A stretch of DNA of 39,048 bases from Bacteroidales bacterium (GTDB lineage Bacteria > Bacteroidota > Bacteroidia > Bacteroidales > F082). A model generated the notes under the pieces. It did not search any database and had not been told where the DNA came from. It saw only the letters and a list, made by a program, of their open reading frames with translations. Positions 16,829 to 24,558 of this stretch are shown in pieces. Position 1 is the stretch's first letter, and the number at the start of each line of letters is the position of its first letter. Made by a program: the position numbers and the translations under genes. The stretch is from positions 1-39,048 of the forward strand of contig JAFYNK010000092.1 in the NCBI GenBank assembly GCA_017548125.1, given 5' to 3'.

Positions 16829-18760
16829 TTATTTTTCTTTTATCACTTTCATACAACAATTTCTGCAATCGAAATCCAGTCTGAATCGCCCTTTTTCGTT
16901 GAAGAGATATAAAGATTCTGCAGGCTTGCCTATCTCCTTGCAACATATATTGTTAGCATAACGAACGCAGTGTTTTGTCGTCATCACGACGGTCTCTTCA
17001 TTAGAATGCAGTTTCTCCAATCCGTCTTCTATTATCTCAACGCCGTGACGTTCATAAAACTCTCTCGATTTCTTGTTGATGACATTGCCGAGATAACTTA
17101 AATTATCTTTCGGAAAAATTGCATTTGTCTCTGGTCTTACAAACGTCTCTCTATCATTACGATGCTTCTCAATAAGATAAGATTTTAATTTTTCAACCAA
17201 ATCCTTCTTCATCTCACCTAAAACCGATGCTCTGATGAAATATGCTGTTGTCTCTGACTTGTTGTCTTGTTGTCTTGTTGTCTTGTAGTCTTCAAAATCA
17301 ACGTCAATCTCCTCAACGGAAAATTCCGTATCGCCCCATTGCGACAACTTGCTTTTGATGTTGTCAAGAGCCTTTTCTGTGTTGATAGCGATTTCTTTTT
17401 CTATAGATATATTTGTTGTAATGTATTCTGAATCTTCATTATATAATTTTGCTGACAAAGCAAATCCGTCTTCTGTGTCAGTGAATCTAAGGCTTATTTT
17501 AATCTTTCTGTTGCCATTAGATTTCTCCAGTTCTTTTTCCCAGACATTGTCGTGGTTTCTGAAGATCTTGCTTCCTTCAATCTTGAATCTCGTCGCCATC
17601 GAGATGTCGGAATTACTGCTAATAGTCTGTAACCTAACTCCTTGTTGTCTTGTCGTCTTGTTGTCTTGTTGACTTGTATCAACGGCGTTAACATTGAAAC
17701 CTAGGAGATTGTTTTCTCTGTCCAAGAAACAAAGTCCGTCGCCGTTATGGAGTTCTTTTCCAGTTCTGATGGTGATGGATTTATTCTTGACTTTCTCTAT
17801 CGTGCCGAGATATTCGCCCATTGATTTTGGGGAATAAGGAGCGTCGATATATTTCTGGCGACCGTGGATGAAATAGTCGGTGAAGCCTCTTGAGAATGAT
17901 TTCTCAGGAGCAGGGTAGAACGTAGGGTTGCTTTCGCCGCGTGAGCTTCTGCAGAGGTCGCTGCGTTTTGCAATGACTTCGTCAATTTTATTTCTGTAGT
18001 AAGCAGTGACGTTTTTGACGTAATCGATGTCTTTCAGTCTGCCTTCAATCTTGAAAGAAGAGATGCCGGCATCGATGAGTTCTTCTATGTTTTTGCTGTT
18101 GTTTAAGTCTCTTAATGAGAGAAGATGTCTGTTGCTTATCAGGCGTTTGCCGTCTTTGTTCTCGAGGTTCCATGCGAGGCGGCAAGGCTGAGCGCATGCG
18201 CCTCTGTTGGCAGAGCGTCCGCCGATGACGTGGCTGAGGTAGCACTGACCGCTATATGAGACGCAGAGAGCGCCGTGAACGAAATATTCTAAAGGCACGC
18301 TGGTTTTCGAGCGTATGTCTTTTATCTCGTCGATGCTCAGTTCTCGGGCGAGTACCACTTGAGAGAATCCGACGTCTTCGAGGAACTTCACTTTATCTGC
18401 CTCTATGTTATGACATTGCGTTGAGGCGTGCAGAGCGATAGGAGGCATGTCGTCCATGTTCAACAGCGCCATATCCTGAACGATGAGTGCATCGACGCCA
18501 GCGTTCCAGCAGTCGTAGGCGAGCTTGCGAGCCTGATCCAACTCGTTGTCGAACAACAATGTGTTCATTGTGACATAAACTTTTGCATCGAAGAGAGCAG
18601 CGTGTTTGCACAATGCCTCTATGTCTTCGATGCTGTTGCCCACCTTCTCACGCGCACCAAAACTAGGTCCACCTATATATACTGCGTCAGCGCCATGGTT
18701 GATGGCAGCGATGCCAACTTCTAAATTCTTCGCCGGCGATAAAAGTTCTATCTTTTTCAT
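16829..18760 (-). CDS. U32-family protein, RlhA/TrhP-like RNA hydroxylation factor
   Basis: 643 residues. The U32 signature EYFVHGALCVSYSGQCYLS lies at 158-176, with Cys 166, 173, 189 and 193 as likely iron-sulfur ligands, and a further Cys-rich tail. Annotated historically as collagenase-like peptidases, E. coli members TrhP and RlhA take part in hydroxylation of tRNA uridine-34 and 23S rRNA cytidine. The length and an added C-terminal half are closer to RlhA (653). Two segments, about residues 360-374 and 490-504, are built of an 8-nt tandem repeat and read as Gln/Asp/Asn/Lys/Thr/Arg runs. They look like in-frame insertions into the C-terminal region. Confidence 0.85.
   Translation of the reverse strand: MKKIELLSPAKNLEVGIAAINHGADAVYIGGPSFGAREKVGNSIEDIEALCKHAALFDAKVYVTMNTLLFDNELDQARKLAYDCWNAGVDALIVQDMALLNMDDMPPIALHASTQCHNIEADKVKFLEDVGFSQVVLARELSIDEIKDIRSKTSVPLEYFVHGALCVSYSGQCYLSHVIGGRSANRGACAQPCRLAWNLENKDGKRLISNRHLLSLRDLNNSKNIEELIDAGISSFKIEGRLKDIDYVKNVTAYYRNKIDEVIAKRSDLCRSSRGESNPTFYPAPEKSFSRGFTDYFIHGRQKYIDAPYSPKSMGEYLGTIEKVKNKSITIRTGKELHNGDGLCFLDRENNLLGFNVNAVDTSQQDNKTTRQQGVRLQTISSNSDISMATRFKIEGSKIFRNHDNVWEKELEKSNGNRKIKISLRFTDTEDGFALSAKLYNEDSEYITTNISIEKEIAINTEKALDNIKSKLSQWGDTEFSVEEIDVDFEDYKTTRQQDNKSETTAYFIRASVLGEMKKDLVEKLKSYLIEKHRNDRETFVRPETNAIFPKDNLSYLGNVINKKSREFYERHGVEIIEDGLEKLHSNEETVVMTTKHCVRYANNICCKEIGKPAESLYLFNEKGRFRLDFDCRNCCMKVIKEK
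17256..17292. repeat. 8-nt tandem repeat inside the U32 gene, copy 2
   Basis: About four and a half units of cttgttgt (one degenerate). On the coding strand it reads as an eight-residue period containing DNKTTRQQ. The repeat contains no stop codon in any of six frames. Confidence 0.85.
17641..17678. repeat. 8-nt tandem repeat inside the U32 gene, copy 1
   Basis: The same 8-nt family as at 17256-17292 (cttgttgt, cttgtcgt, cttgttgt, cttgttga, cttg), 350 bases away in the same gene, encoding a SQQDNKTTRQQ stretch at about residues 361-374. Confidence 0.85.
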
Positions 18761-18769
18761 AGTAATATC

Positions 18770-20377
18770 TTACGAATTTATCAATTCTTTTGCTTTTTCG
18801 GTTAATCTGTATGCTTGTTTTGAACTATTAGGTTTGTCCTTGATTGTTGGTTCTATCAAATTAGCTTCAATAAGTGGATTTAAAATGTTTTGTTTGAATC
18901 TGCTTCTATTTTTTTCATTTACATTTTCCATTAAAGAGAATAAAGTCATTCTATCTGTTGTGTATAATAATCCTAATACGATTTCTGCACTTTCTTCATG
19001 GACTTTTTCTATCTTAGGACAGACTTGGGACAAACTTAGGACAGACTTGGGACAGACTTGGGACAGACTTAGGACAGACTTAGGACAGACTGAGGACAGA
19101 CTGAGGACAGACTGGTCTGAATCTGTCTCTTTAATATAAAATGTCATCGTCACTCTGTCGGGTTGTACTTTTTCTTCGATTATAGGATGATTCCATTTGT
19201 TGTCGTCACATCCTTTTATAATGAAATCTGCACCGCTTCCTGCTTTTTCTCCAATGCCGAGCTGCATGAAGAATTTTTGCAAAATAGGATTTCTGCATAA
19301 ACTATGATTTCCTGTGTAAAAATCATCTACGGAAATAAGCATACATCCTGGGTTGCGGAAAGTAATTTTATCTTGTTCTTTTATAACTACAATGTTGCCT
19401 TGCACAGAATAGTTGCAATGAACCAAAGTGTTTGCTAATGCTTCTCTAATTGCTATATGGGCTGATGTTTCTTCATATCTAATCGCTCCATCGAGTTGAA
19501 ATGGAACTGGTAGTGTTTGTGTAAGTTTGTTGTAAACTTTGAAGAAAAATTGATATAGGTTTGCTTCCCATGTGCCATCGGGATATATTCTGTCACTCCA
19601 TCGTTGTTGCGGATTATTGCTCATTTTTTCTTGATAATCTACAAAATACCATGGGGCGCAAACTTGATCTGTAATACTTTCTGTTTTGCCGAACATCAAT
19701 ATGCCTGCTCTTGTAAAACCTTCATTCCCATTTTCTCTGTCAATACGGTATGCTCCTAGTTTACAAAGAAAATCGAAGTCGTCTAATTCGTTCCATGGAT
19801 GATTTTCTTTTTTTAATGAGAAACGCTGACGATATGCCTTCAATGATGGAATGTCTATGTCTTTTATTGAATAGTTAATCAGAATCTGATTGTCGTATGG
19901 TAAAGTCGTGTGGTGGGCATCAGCGAACATTTGCCTGATTTCGGTCTCTGTACAATGATAATCGCCTTCATGATTTCTTTTGTATGTATTCCCAAATGGA
20001 TTTCTACTCAAAAAAACAGGGCGAATATCATAACTTGCTCTTGGAATGCGAAATATTAAAATCCTATTGTTGTCAATAATAGGATCGATAACGTCTCTTT
20101 CGGTTAACATTGTTGCACTTACTTTTTCTTTGTTATGTGCGCAGTCCCAAAAACGTTTTTTATAGATGTTTATTTGCTCTTCTGTAAGATTGTCGGGAAT
20201 ATATTTTTTGTCTTTGTGTTTTATTCCTAATACAATAATACCACCATTAGTGTTTGCTAATGCAGAAAAAGTCTCCCAGAAACTTTCAGGAAAACCTCCT
20301 TTTGCAGATTTAAACTCTAATTCACAATTTTCTGATTCTTTGATTAGATTTCTGATCTCTTTTTCTATTGTTTTCAT
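18770..20377 (-). CDS. AlbA_2 / HATPase domain ATP-binding transcriptional regulator-like protein
   Basis: I use the ATG at 20377 (535 residues, MKTIEKEIRNLIKESENCELEF); an upstream in-frame start would add 20 residues with no domain. The N-terminal AlbA_2 (Schlafen-type) domain is shown by ELEFKSAKGGFPESFWETFSALANTNGG. A GHKL-like ATPase segment (HIAIREALANTLVHCNY) is near residue 310, and a winged-helix-like tail ends the protein. Such proteins are common, poorly understood regulators or defence-linked ATPases in Bacteroidota. Residues about 422-454 are three copies of an 11-residue peptide (SVLSLSQVCPK) encoded by nine 11-nt DNA units. It stops nine bases before the U32 gene, so the two may be cotranscribed. 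Confidence 0.85.
   Translation of the reverse strand: MKTIEKEIRNLIKESENCELEFKSAKGGFPESFWETFSALANTNGGIIVLGIKHKDKKYIPDNLTEEQINIYKKRFWDCAHNKEKVSATMLTERDVIDPIIDNNRILIFRIPRASYDIRPVFLSRNPFGNTYKRNHEGDYHCTETEIRQMFADAHHTTLPYDNQILINYSIKDIDIPSLKAYRQRFSLKKENHPWNELDDFDFLCKLGAYRIDRENGNEGFTRAGILMFGKTESITDQVCAPWYFVDYQEKMSNNPQQRWSDRIYPDGTWEANLYQFFFKVYNKLTQTLPVPFQLDGAIRYEETSAHIAIREALANTLVHCNYSVQGNIVVIKEQDKITFRNPGCMLISVDDFYTGNHSLCRNPILQKFFMQLGIGEKAGSGADFIIKGCDDNKWNHPIIEEKVQPDRVTMTFYIKETDSDQSVLSLSSVCPKSVLSLSQVCPKSVLSLSQVCPKIEKVHEESAEIVLGLLYTTDRMTLFSLMENVNEKNRSRFKQNILNPLIEANLIEPTIKDKPNSSKQAYRLTEKAKELINS
19016..19114. repeat. 11-nt tandem repeat, nine units, inside the AlbA_2 gene
   Basis: Nine consecutive 11-base units of aggacagactt or gggacagactt. 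Because 11 is not a multiple of three, three units make one 11-residue peptide period. Units 1-6 (19016-19081) end in tt and units 7-9 (19082-19114) end in tg. Unit 2 carries one internal change (gggacaaactt). Confidence 0.95.
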
Positions 20378-20603
20378 AATTTTAATTTTTGGTTTGTATT
20401 GGTTGAAAATATTTAGTTTGAAAGATTTGGAATACATTATATCTCATATACTTAACGAAACAAATGTATATCGAGTAATTACTTCTGCAAAGATAATTAT
20501 TTATTTCTGTAAAATTGTTCCTTTGATACAAAAAATCTGTTTTTTAATATCTTTTTTCTCTTAGTTTTTTTACATTTGCAATGTGAAACATTCTCTTTAT
20601 GTG

Positions 20604-21215
20604 ATGAAAAAGACACTATTATATTTCGTGGCATTTGTTTTTACGTTGTCAATGGCGTCATGCTGCGCTGTTTGGGATATGGCGGTGCTGCCTTTTGTGA
20701 AATATGATATGGAAGAGTCTGATATTAAATGGTCTAAATATCTCCCAGATTGCAACTATATTTTTTGTGAAATTGATACTTCGTTTTACGATAGTTTTTT
20801 GTATGACGAACAATATTGTACAAACAGATGGAGATTGAAGTATAAGTCTTCGGCATCAATTATACAGACAATCATGTTTGGTAAAAACGCTCAATGTGTA
20901 GGTGGATATGAGTTGTGTTATGGAAATGCGAAATCCCTTGACGTTTATGATGATGTCCCTATTTTTCAGAGAAACATTTATAACGATACAATTTCTGAAG
21001 TTGTGAATTTTTACAATTATGTTGATTTGTTTGATGTAGATGAAAGCAATAAAGATGAAATCATAACAACAATCGATGAGTATGATTATAATATTGTTGT
21101 TGTGTGGACTTGCTACGCCGCATATTATGTGAAACGCCATCTGCGTCAGGTGAAAAAATACATAGAAGCAAATAATGAAGAATACAAATTCAGAGTAATA
21201 TACCTAGAGGTGTAA
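20604..21215 (+). CDS. Orphan lipoprotein of unknown function
   Basis: I prefer the ATG at 20604 (203 residues, MKKTLLYFVAFVFTLSMASC), which gives a canonical lipobox LSMASC; an ATG at 20583 would add seven residues. A -7-like TACATTTG is at 20571-20578, which would make the upstream ATG leaderless and favours the second. The mature protein is rich in Tyr and Asp, with a Tyr/Asp/Trp-rich centre and a final stretch VVVWTCYAAYYVKRHLRQVKKYI. I do not recognise a family. It has no partner gene on its strand except the ATPase 163 bases downstream. Confidence 0.7.
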   Translation: MKKTLLYFVAFVFTLSMASCCAVWDMAVLPFVKYDMEESDIKWSKYLPDCNYIFCEIDTSFYDSFLYDEQYCTNRWRLKYKSSASIIQTIMFGKNAQCVGGYELCYGNAKSLDVYDDVPIFQRNIYNDTISEVVNFYNYVDLFDVDESNKDEIITTIDEYDYNIVVVWTCYAAYYVKRHLRQVKKYIEANNEEYKFRVIYLEV

Positions 21216-21280
21216 GAAATCTTAATCTAAAAAATATATTTATAAGATATTGGTTATTATTTCTTTACAAAGATATTTTT

Positions 21281-21341
21281 AAAATTGTAAGATGCAAGTC
21301 GCAATTTTTTCAAAAATTGTAAGATGGAGATTGCAATTTTT
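21281..21341. repeat. Two tandem imperfect inverted-repeat boxes upstream of the AAA ATPase
   Basis: Two about 30-base copies start 32 bases apart at 21281 and 21313, both of the form aaaattgtaagatg-N(5)-gcaattttt (variable centre). Within each copy the ends AAAATTG and CAATTTT are inverted repeats. They lie directly before a -7-like TATTTTTG (21344-21351) and the ATPase start. Spacing of about three helical turns suggests a paired protein-binding site or a small mobile-repeat remnant. Confidence 0.8.
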
Positions 21342-21378
21342 GTTATTTTTGCGTTTATAAATTAAAAATCATTGTGTT

Positions 21379-22554
21379 ATGAATGCTTTGAAAAATGTAT
21401 TTTTGAAAGAAATAGAATTGGTTTCAACAAAATATGTGAGATATTTACATGATGAAATTGAATGGAAGTCGAGGTTGATTGCAATTCTTGGCGCTCGTGG
21501 TGTTGGAAAATCTACACTTGTTTTACAGCATATCAAATTATATGAAGATATAAATACAACATTGTATGTTTCTGCTGATAATATTTATTTTTCAGCTCAT
21601 TCTTTGTTGGAGTTAGCTAATGAATTTTATAATTTAGGTGGAAAGGCATTATATATAGATGAAATTCATAAGTATAAGAATTGGTCTCAAGAAATAAAAA
21701 ATATTTATGACTCGTTTCCTGACTTAAGAATCGTATATACAGGTTCGTCTATCTTGGAACTTGAAAAAGGCGGTGCTGATTTGTCGCGTCGAAAATTGGA
21801 ATATAGATTGCCTGGTCTGTCGTTCAGAGAATATCTGATGATTTCGCGTGATATCAATGTGAAAACACATTCTTTGCAAGAGATATTGTCACATAATGTA
21901 GAATTTCCATACGCTGACTATAAACCTTTGGCGTTGTTCAAAGATTATATGAAAGAAGGTTATTATCCATTCTTTAAGGATTATGGATATTATATGAGAT
22001 TATCTTCAATTGTAAATCAGATACTTGAAAATGATATAAAAGATTTTGCGGAGATGACAGTATCAACGGCTCATGCCTTGAAGAAATTGATGTATATAAT
22101 AGCGCAGTCTGTTCCGTTTAAACCTAATTACAGCAAGATTTCCAATGATATAGATGTAAATAGAAAACTGGTTTCCGACCTGATGATATACCTTGAAAAA
22201 GCTCAGCTTATCAATATTTTGCGCGATAATTCTTTTGGAATAAGTTCTTTGGGTAAAGTTGAGAAAATATATCTTAACAACACGAATTTGTCTTATGCTT
22301 TGGTGGGAGATATGACTGATATAGGAAATGCCAGAGAAACGGTATTTTTGTCATTATTAAAGCCAATATACGATATTACATCATCTCCATATTCTGATTT
22401 TATTGTAGATAAGAAATATACATTTGAATTGGGAGGTAAAAACAAGAAAAAGAAACAGATAAAGGATATTAAAGATTCGTATCTTGTTAAAGATGATATA
22501 GAATATGGTTCTTCAAATATAGTTCCTTTGTGGACTTTCGGATTGCTGTATTAA
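21379..22554 (+). CDS. AAA ATPase with C-terminal DUF4143-like region
   Basis: 391 residues. Walker A GARGVGKST is at 38-46 and Walker B ALYIDEIHKY is at 90-99, followed by a sensor-like YTGSSILELEKG. The C-terminal part (LKKLMYIIAQSVPFKPNYSKISNDIDVNRKLVSDLMIYLEKAQLI) has the winged-helix and DUF4143 layout of the widespread AAA_14 family. These ATPases occur as many scattered paralogues in Bacteroidota; their role is unknown, with mobile or toxin-like proposals only. It is preceded by the paired repeat boxes at 21281-21341. Confidence 0.85.
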   Translation: MNALKNVFLKEIELVSTKYVRYLHDEIEWKSRLIAILGARGVGKSTLVLQHIKLYEDINTTLYVSADNIYFSAHSLLELANEFYNLGGKALYIDEIHKYKNWSQEIKNIYDSFPDLRIVYTGSSILELEKGGADLSRRKLEYRLPGLSFREYLMISRDINVKTHSLQEILSHNVEFPYADYKPLALFKDYMKEGYYPFFKDYGYYMRLSSIVNQILENDIKDFAEMTVSTAHALKKLMYIIAQSVPFKPNYSKISNDIDVNRKLVSDLMIYLEKAQLINILRDNSFGISSLGKVEKIYLNNTNLSYALVGDMTDIGNARETVFLSLLKPIYDITSSPYSDFIVDKKYTFELGGKNKKKKQIKDIKDSYLVKDDIEYGSSNIVPLWTFGLLY

Positions 22555-22686
22555 GATGGTTGCAATACCTTGAATTTTAGTCGTTGCTGCGTCTCAAAAC
22601 ACGAAATTTTATGAGACACATCAATGTGTGTTTATTTATAGGTAGCGACTCCTCATTCCTAATTCCTCATTCCTAATTCCTCATTC
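22555..22686. other. Convergent spacer with gcgtctca word and 14-nt repeats
   Basis: The space between the AAA ATPase and the convergent radical SAM gene. It contains ctgcgtctca at about 22588-22597, a GTCTCA/TGAGAC inverted pair around an AT-rich loop (about 22592-22617), and the start of the 14-nt tandem repeat. The first hairpin may serve as a weak terminator, but it has no U-tract. Confidence 0.45.
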
Positions 22687-22692
22687 CTAATT
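22651..22692. repeat. 14-nt tandem repeat at the 3' end of the radical SAM gene
   Basis: Three perfect consecutive units of cctcattcctaatt. The third unit overlaps the last sense codon and supplies the TAG stop (22689-22687, minus strand) of the radical SAM gene. The unit contains a stop in every frame on both strands because 14 is not a multiple of three. Confidence 0.95.
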
Positions 22693-24411
22693 AAAAAAAA
22701 CGCTTCCCACATCAACTAACTCTCCGTCGTATAATTCAATGAGGTTGAATCCGTTGTCTTTTAAGAATTTGTCTAGTTCTTCTTTCTCTTTTAAATATTT
22801 CGTGCTGCCACAGACTATCAGATTGTTCTTCCACACGCCGCAACATCCAGGGAAAAATCCATGGTCATGACCTTCTAATTTTATCTGCTTAGGATCGATG
22901 TATAAAATGGATGCTTGTACAAACGTACTGCCGTACGTCTCTATGTGGCTGATGGCTTCATCCGACGTAATAAAAACATTTTCCTTCAACGCCACGAGAT
23001 TACATCTCGTATATCCTTGATTTACATGAATATGGTTTTCATATAATGACAGAATAGTTTCATCGGTGTGTTTTAGATTATGTATCAAAGTGTCGCCGAT
23101 ACCGACTGCATTATAAGGTACTGTTTCTGGATATTTTCTTCCGACTTCTTTCTTTCCTTCCGTCAGTTTTATCTTCTTTTTCTTCAGTTCTTTGACGATT
23201 CTCTTCGGCGCGTTAGGCGCGTGGATAAGTCCGTCTTTTGTTTGGAAGAAGAAAATGTCGGGATGCGCCGATATTGATTTATAAGTTATATCAGTAGGAT
23301 TTAAGAACAAGACGTCGCCGAGTTTCTTGAGATTCCTCTTCGCTTCCTCCGGCATCCTCGAATCCGCTATTATCGTCGGCAGCTCTTCTTTGGTAGTTAT
23401 CGTAAAGTTAAAGTCGGTCACTGAGCTATCTTCTTTAGCCTTTAGCCTTTCATCATTAGCCTTAAATTCAACACTCTCAAACCTTTCTAACAATAATTTC
23501 TTATTCTCGCCCTTCCATCCTATGGCGTGGTTTATCTGCGATTCTGGAACGTTGATGATGATGTCTTTACTTTCTGTCTTAATATTTGTTAACTTTTCTT
23601 TCCAGATATGGCTGAATACCATCTCGGCGAAGTTCTTGTGATAAGGTCCAGCGACGTATGCGGTGCTGTCGAGTTCGTCGGAAGTGTGAAGTCCTATCCT
23701 TAAGACTTTAACATCATTTTCAGTGAAATAAGTATATAAATTGGCGGAACGTCTTACTGCGTCTTCGATGGAGAGCGCCTGATATTCTCCGGAGTTGTGC
23801 ATTATTTCTAACTCGGTGTCTTTCACTACGATACATGGATATATGCGTGTCTCTTTTGCTCCGAGTCTTACAATATCTTGCGCTGTCTGCATGTCGATTG
23901 CTTCTGTGCTCGAAGGCAGACCTATCATCATTTGAAGGCCTAATGTGATTCCTTCCGATAATATTATCTGTGATGCTTCAACGATGTCTTCGAAGGTATG
24001 TCCGCGTTTGCAATGTCTTAGAATTTCGTTGTCGGTGCTTTGGGCGCCGAGTTCTATGTTGAGCATCCCGAGTCGCTTAATTTCCTTGACGCGTTGTTGC
24101 GTTATATAATCGGGGCGAGTGCTACAACGAATGCCGTTTATCAAACCTTTGTCGAGATAAGGCTGCACCGCTTCAAGATAATCGTTCTGCATCTGAAGGG
24201 GAAGTCCGGTGAAATTGCCTCCGAAAAAGGCGACTTCAACAAAACGATTCTCTTCTTTGAAAGAATCTAAGTGGCTGTCAATTATATGTTTAACATCATC
24301 AGCCTTCACAATGTCGTTCAGTCCTGTAATGCTGAATTGGTTGCAGTAAACGCAGCGATAAGGACAAGCGAGTTCGGGTAAAAATATCGGTATGTTGTAG
24401 TGTTTTATCAT
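22687..24411 (-). CDS. Radical SAM (Elp3/YhcC-like) protein fused to a DUF6873-like domain
   Basis: 574 residues. The N-terminal radical SAM domain (about 1-285) binds a [4Fe-4S] cluster through C16-x3-C20-x2-C23 (ACPYRCVYCNQ), with GGNFTG and the Elp3-type stretches IRCSTRPDYI and IELGAQSTDNEI. The C-terminal part (about 340-574) carries SAHPDIFFFQ, NAVGIGDTLIHNLKHTD, VNQGYTRCNLVAL, ITSDEAI and LEGHDHGFFPGCCG. From memory these match DUF6873, a guanidine-modifying-enzyme (GME) fold. The linker at 316-328 (ANDERLKAKEDSS) comes from a short repeat. Substrate and product are unknown; an Elp3-like radical SAM part suggests RNA or small-molecule modification. The stop codon comes from the 14-nt repeat. 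Confidence 0.8.
   Translation of the reverse strand: MIKHYNIPIFLPELACPYRCVYCNQFSITGLNDIVKADDVKHIIDSHLDSFKEENRFVEVAFFGGNFTGLPLQMQNDYLEAVQPYLDKGLINGIRCSTRPDYITQQRVKEIKRLGMLNIELGAQSTDNEILRHCKRGHTFEDIVEASQIILSEGITLGLQMMIGLPSSTEAIDMQTAQDIVRLGAKETRIYPCIVVKDTELEIMHNSGEYQALSIEDAVRRSANLYTYFTENDVKVLRIGLHTSDELDSTAYVAGPYHKNFAEMVFSHIWKEKLTNIKTESKDIIINVPESQINHAIGWKGENKKLLLERFESVEFKANDERLKAKEDSSVTDFNFTITTKEELPTIIADSRMPEEAKRNLKKLGDVLFLNPTDITYKSISAHPDIFFFQTKDGLIHAPNAPKRIVKELKKKKIKLTEGKKEVGRKYPETVPYNAVGIGDTLIHNLKHTDETILSLYENHIHVNQGYTRCNLVALKENVFITSDEAISHIETYGSTFVQASILYIDPKQIKLEGHDHGFFPGCCGVWKNNLIVCGSTKYLKEKEELDKFLKDNGFNLIELYDGELVDVGSVFFN
23433..23462. repeat. ggctaaag/ggctaatg repeat inside the radical SAM gene linker
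   Basis: On the coding strand the words ggctaatgatgaaa, ggctaaa and ggctaaag follow one another. They resemble the intergenic ggctaatgacaaat/ggctaatggcaaaag copies at 9588-9611. They encode ANDERLKAKE and fall between the two domains of the protein. Confidence 0.65.
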
Positions 24412-24523
24412 TTTGCAAAAATATTTTTTTTATTCATACGAATCGAAAATTATGACCGTTTTTCATGATACGAATGTTAATTATTTTTACATTAATAAGT
24501 TACGATTTTAATGCCAAAATTAT

Positions 24524-24531
24524 TATCTTTG
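24524..24531 (+). promoter_or_regulatory. Candidate -7 box for the exported-protein operon
   Basis: TATCTTTG matches the TAnnTTTG consensus exactly and lies 28 bases before the lipoprotein start codon. No clear TTTG is seen at the -33 position, so the match is partial. Confidence 0.5.
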
Positions 24532-24558
24532 CGAAACTAAATTTTAATTTATAGAACT

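Noticed and set aside
16829-18760. Collagenase annotation for the U32 protein
   Set aside because: The Cys pattern and length fit the RNA hydroxylation factors RlhA/TrhP; peptidase activity is poorly supported for this family.
19016-19114. Possible CRISPR-like array
   Set aside because: The 11-nt units are directly adjacent with no spacers, and they lie in frame inside a protein gene.
18606-19139. Plus-strand open frame with LGQTWDRLRTD-type repeats
   Set aside because: It is the antisense reading of the 11-nt array and of the AlbA_2 and U32 gene ends. The minus-strand genes have clear domains.
21216-21378. Small RNA gene or riboswitch upstream of the AAA ATPase
   Set aside because: The two boxes are short inverted repeats separated by three helical turns, better explained as protein-binding sites; no conserved riboswitch core was recognised.
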